Shown here: piece by piece, positions 62,136 through 64,000 of the stretch
Numbering within the stretch: position 1 is the stretch's first letter
Layout of the letters: every line of letters begins with the position of its first letter
Assembly: GCF_963662255.1 (NCBI RefSeq)
Contig: NC_085047.1
Span: 53,566,006-53,630,005 of the forward strand
DNA from: Cinclus cinclus
Lineage: Eukaryota > Chordata > Aves > Passeriformes > Cinclidae
Direction: 5' to 3'
DNA: 64,000 nucleotides
Translations under genes and position numbers: made by a program
Notes under the pieces: generated by a model
Told to the model about the DNA's origin: nothing
Seen by the model: the letters and a program-made list of their open reading frames with translations, nothing else
Database searches by the model: none

Positions 62136-64000
62136 TCATATCATGACTGGAGTCATGATTTGGCCAACTATCCATCACCACTCTCTAGAGATGCCTAAAA
62201 TAGTGAACTAGTTCTTTTTTTCCTGTGTACATCCACCTCTGATTACTTTCTCCCTTTTATGTTTTTACAGTGCTTGTGAATCTGATGCCTCTGGCACTTC
62301 TCTGTAGCTTTTAACTTCTTTTGTCCTCCCATTAAGTTAAATCTCTATATGACCCCTCCCCTTTTCCCAGTCTGTGGCAGGTGGCCAGATTGGCAACTAA
62401 TCAAGGGAAAAAGTGGATGACAGCCAGCTTATGACACATACTAGACTCCCAGTTTTCTTTACTAATAGCTTCTTATTATCACCAGTTCAACAGAGTGAAA
62501 AATGTTCAATCTATGATGATAGCCTTAAAGATTTCACAAAGTGCCTGTTTGCTGCCTATCACAGAAATAAATTAATGTCATACCTTGCAGTATGTATTCT
62601 TAACCAGGCACAGTTGTGATTTGCTTTCTTAGCATTCTTTGTTGCTATCATGTATGTGTGTCCCATTTTATAAGCGTTGTGTATATATGTGTGTGTGTGT
62701 GAACTCCAGGTGTTGGATTAGTCTCATCTTTATTTATCTGCATAATAGCTAGACATGTAGTCCAACCTTGTGGTCTGGGCTCCTTTGATAGGTGAGGACA
62801 GAACATTGACCTCCAGGTAGTACTTTGTCACATCTATTTTACAGTAGGGGATGCAGCTGGTGGAGCACAAAGCTCTTCAGCCTTCACTGCTGCATGATTT
62901 TAAATTGGTTGTTTACACATGCAGTAATACACTATGTGAATTGCAGTAGTATTTCAAGGAGAGTATTGAAATACTTTTAATTTTGCATTTAAAGTATACA
63001 AAATAGCTGATAAGCAGAAGGCATTAAGAGATTATGTGAACTGTAGAAAAAGATATGCCTTCTGTTAAATTTAGAATGATTTTAATGAAGTGGTGTTCTT
63101 ACATGAACTAGTAGTGCATCCTAGAGCCTAATGCATTATTGGTTTATGGCAATTCATTCAAGAGTACATTGAACTGCTTTCTCTCTCGTGTCTTGCTGTA
63201 GCATATTGTATTTTTGATGGCACTGGTCATTGTATGTAGGTCTTGCATTTATTATACACTGTTTAGAAATGTAATGAATGCCTAGCAAACCATTCTAAAT
63301 TAATCATCTCCTCATTGTTGGAAATGGTTGCAGGGAGTGAATTTAGTGACCGAATGAGTGCTTTGTATGTTTAAGATTTGGATAGTCAAGTTGACTAGGA
63401 TGTCTTGGTGCATTCAGTTTTCCTAAGGCTTCTTCAATCATCTTCCTTACTCTGGATCTCCTCATACTGAAACCTTGCCAGTTTGCTCATAGTCTTTGAA
63501 GACCTAAAGATGCTGTAGCTACTGTAGCCCATTGGGCTTTAATGACATAGATTCTCCTTTTGAAAGTGTAAATCCTCAAAAGATTAACTCCATTACTATC
63601 TGATTTCACTGTCAGGACACTTTTCTCTCACACACAAATGGGATCAAAAGTCCAAGAAACAGAATTCAAGAAGTTTTAACCTGCAGCAGAGCATATTTAC
63701 TTTTGTTAGAGCTTTGCTTTTGTGGTCTGATAAGTCTGGCTGTTGCTCTGTTTTCACTTCTGCTCTGTCTTCTCTGCCAAGTCCTAGCCTCAACAGCAGC
63801 TCTGCTAATGAAGTGTCTTGCATAGTTTTCTTCTACAGCCTCAGTGAGGTAAATATGTTCTGATTGTATGTGGGCAGAAAAGCCTGTAAGAAATTGTTAA
63901 GCAAACTCAACATAACTAGCATTGTGACTAAATAGTAAAAGTGCAAAAATTTAAAGTTGGATTAGTTGGAAATGGCTACATATTATATCTTTACCTAGCC

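Larger units (their letters stand above)
1..64000 (+). other. FREM2: Partial FREM2 gene span (four internal exons plus introns)
   Basis: The whole window appears to lie inside one + strand gene. Joining 50106-50252, 52487-52717, 55504-55629 and 56507-56758 gives an uninterrupted reading frame of 252 codons encoding two Calx-beta domains. It has no start codon, signal peptide or stop, so it is internal to a much larger gene. FREM2 proteins are about 3,100-3,200 residues: signal peptide, CSPG repeats, five Calx-beta domains, a transmembrane segment and a short tail. They act with FRAS1 and FREM1 in the basement membrane at epithelial-mesenchymal boundaries. The CSPG repeats, mostly in one very large exon in this family as I recall, are not here: no open frame in the first 50 kb exceeds about 136 codons. 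That exon must lie upstream. FRAS1, which also has five Calx-beta domains, is the main alternative. Confidence 0.82.
56759..64000 (+). other. FREM2: 5' part of the next FREM2 intron (at least 7242 bp)
   Basis: Starts with a GTAAGA donor and continues to the window edge. I searched by eye for the start of a third Calx-beta domain in phase and saw none. The region holds a short perfect inverted repeat at 59665-59685, a (TTATG)n array at 62071-62135 with degenerate copies upstream, and a short TG run near 62685-62701. Open frames here lack splice context or homology. Confidence 0.7.

Noticed and set aside
62041..62140. CRISPR-like or satellite array
   Set aside because: The unit is five bases with no spacers. 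It is a microsatellite in a vertebrate intron.
62042..62198. Coding frame with a repeated Tyr-Val-Met-Leu-Cys motif
   Set aside because: It is produced by the TTATG microsatellite.
56759..64000. A further FREM2 exon encoding the third Calx-beta domain
   Set aside because: No phase-1 acceptor followed by an acidic-cluster strand pattern was found, so the next exon is probably beyond the window.

Overview
This window is vertebrate, most likely bird, nuclear DNA. It is AT-rich and almost entirely intronic, littered with decayed CR1 LINE fragments, and holds four short exons on the + strand joined by canonical GT/AG splice sites. A CR1-tailed SINE derived from tRNA-Ile and an ERV-type solo LTR, both resembling songbird families I know, point to a passerine. 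No bacterial, phage or CRISPR content is visible.

The only protein-coding gene I can support is part of FREM2 (FRAS1-related extracellular matrix protein 2), a large basement-membrane protein of the Fraser complex. Its four exons lie at 50106-50252, 52487-52717, 55504-55629 and 56507-56758. They encode two consecutive Calx-beta domains: exons A+B make one and exons C+D make the next. Every exon is bounded by phase-1 introns, and each exon pair totals exactly 126 codons. The upstream part of the protein (signal peptide and CSPG repeats, largely in a huge first exon in this family) and the downstream Calx-beta domains and C-terminal region are outside the window.

Layout: 1-50105 is one intron, or the 3' part of one. 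It carries one sense CR1 copy (5860-7513), six antisense CR1 pieces (12668-13265, 15644-15750, 31879-32190, 36424-37262, 39213-39285, 45365-45425), a sense LTR (24285-24893), an antisense tRNA-derived SINE (29943-30082), and scattered simple repeats and short perfect inverted repeats. 50106-56758 is the exon cluster, with introns of 2234, 2786 and 877 bp. 56759-64000 is the 5' part of the following intron, with a (TTATG)n microsatellite near 62071.

I found no new biological system. The points worth a second look are the equal-length Calx-beta exon modules with a shifted internal intron, a weak splice donor on an in-frame exon, the antisense bias of the CR1 insertions, the tRNA-Ile-like SINE, a strong G-quadruplex candidate, and two perfect hairpins that look like local template-switch products. 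Repeat family names and the FREM2 assignment come from pattern recognition and memory, not from a database search.
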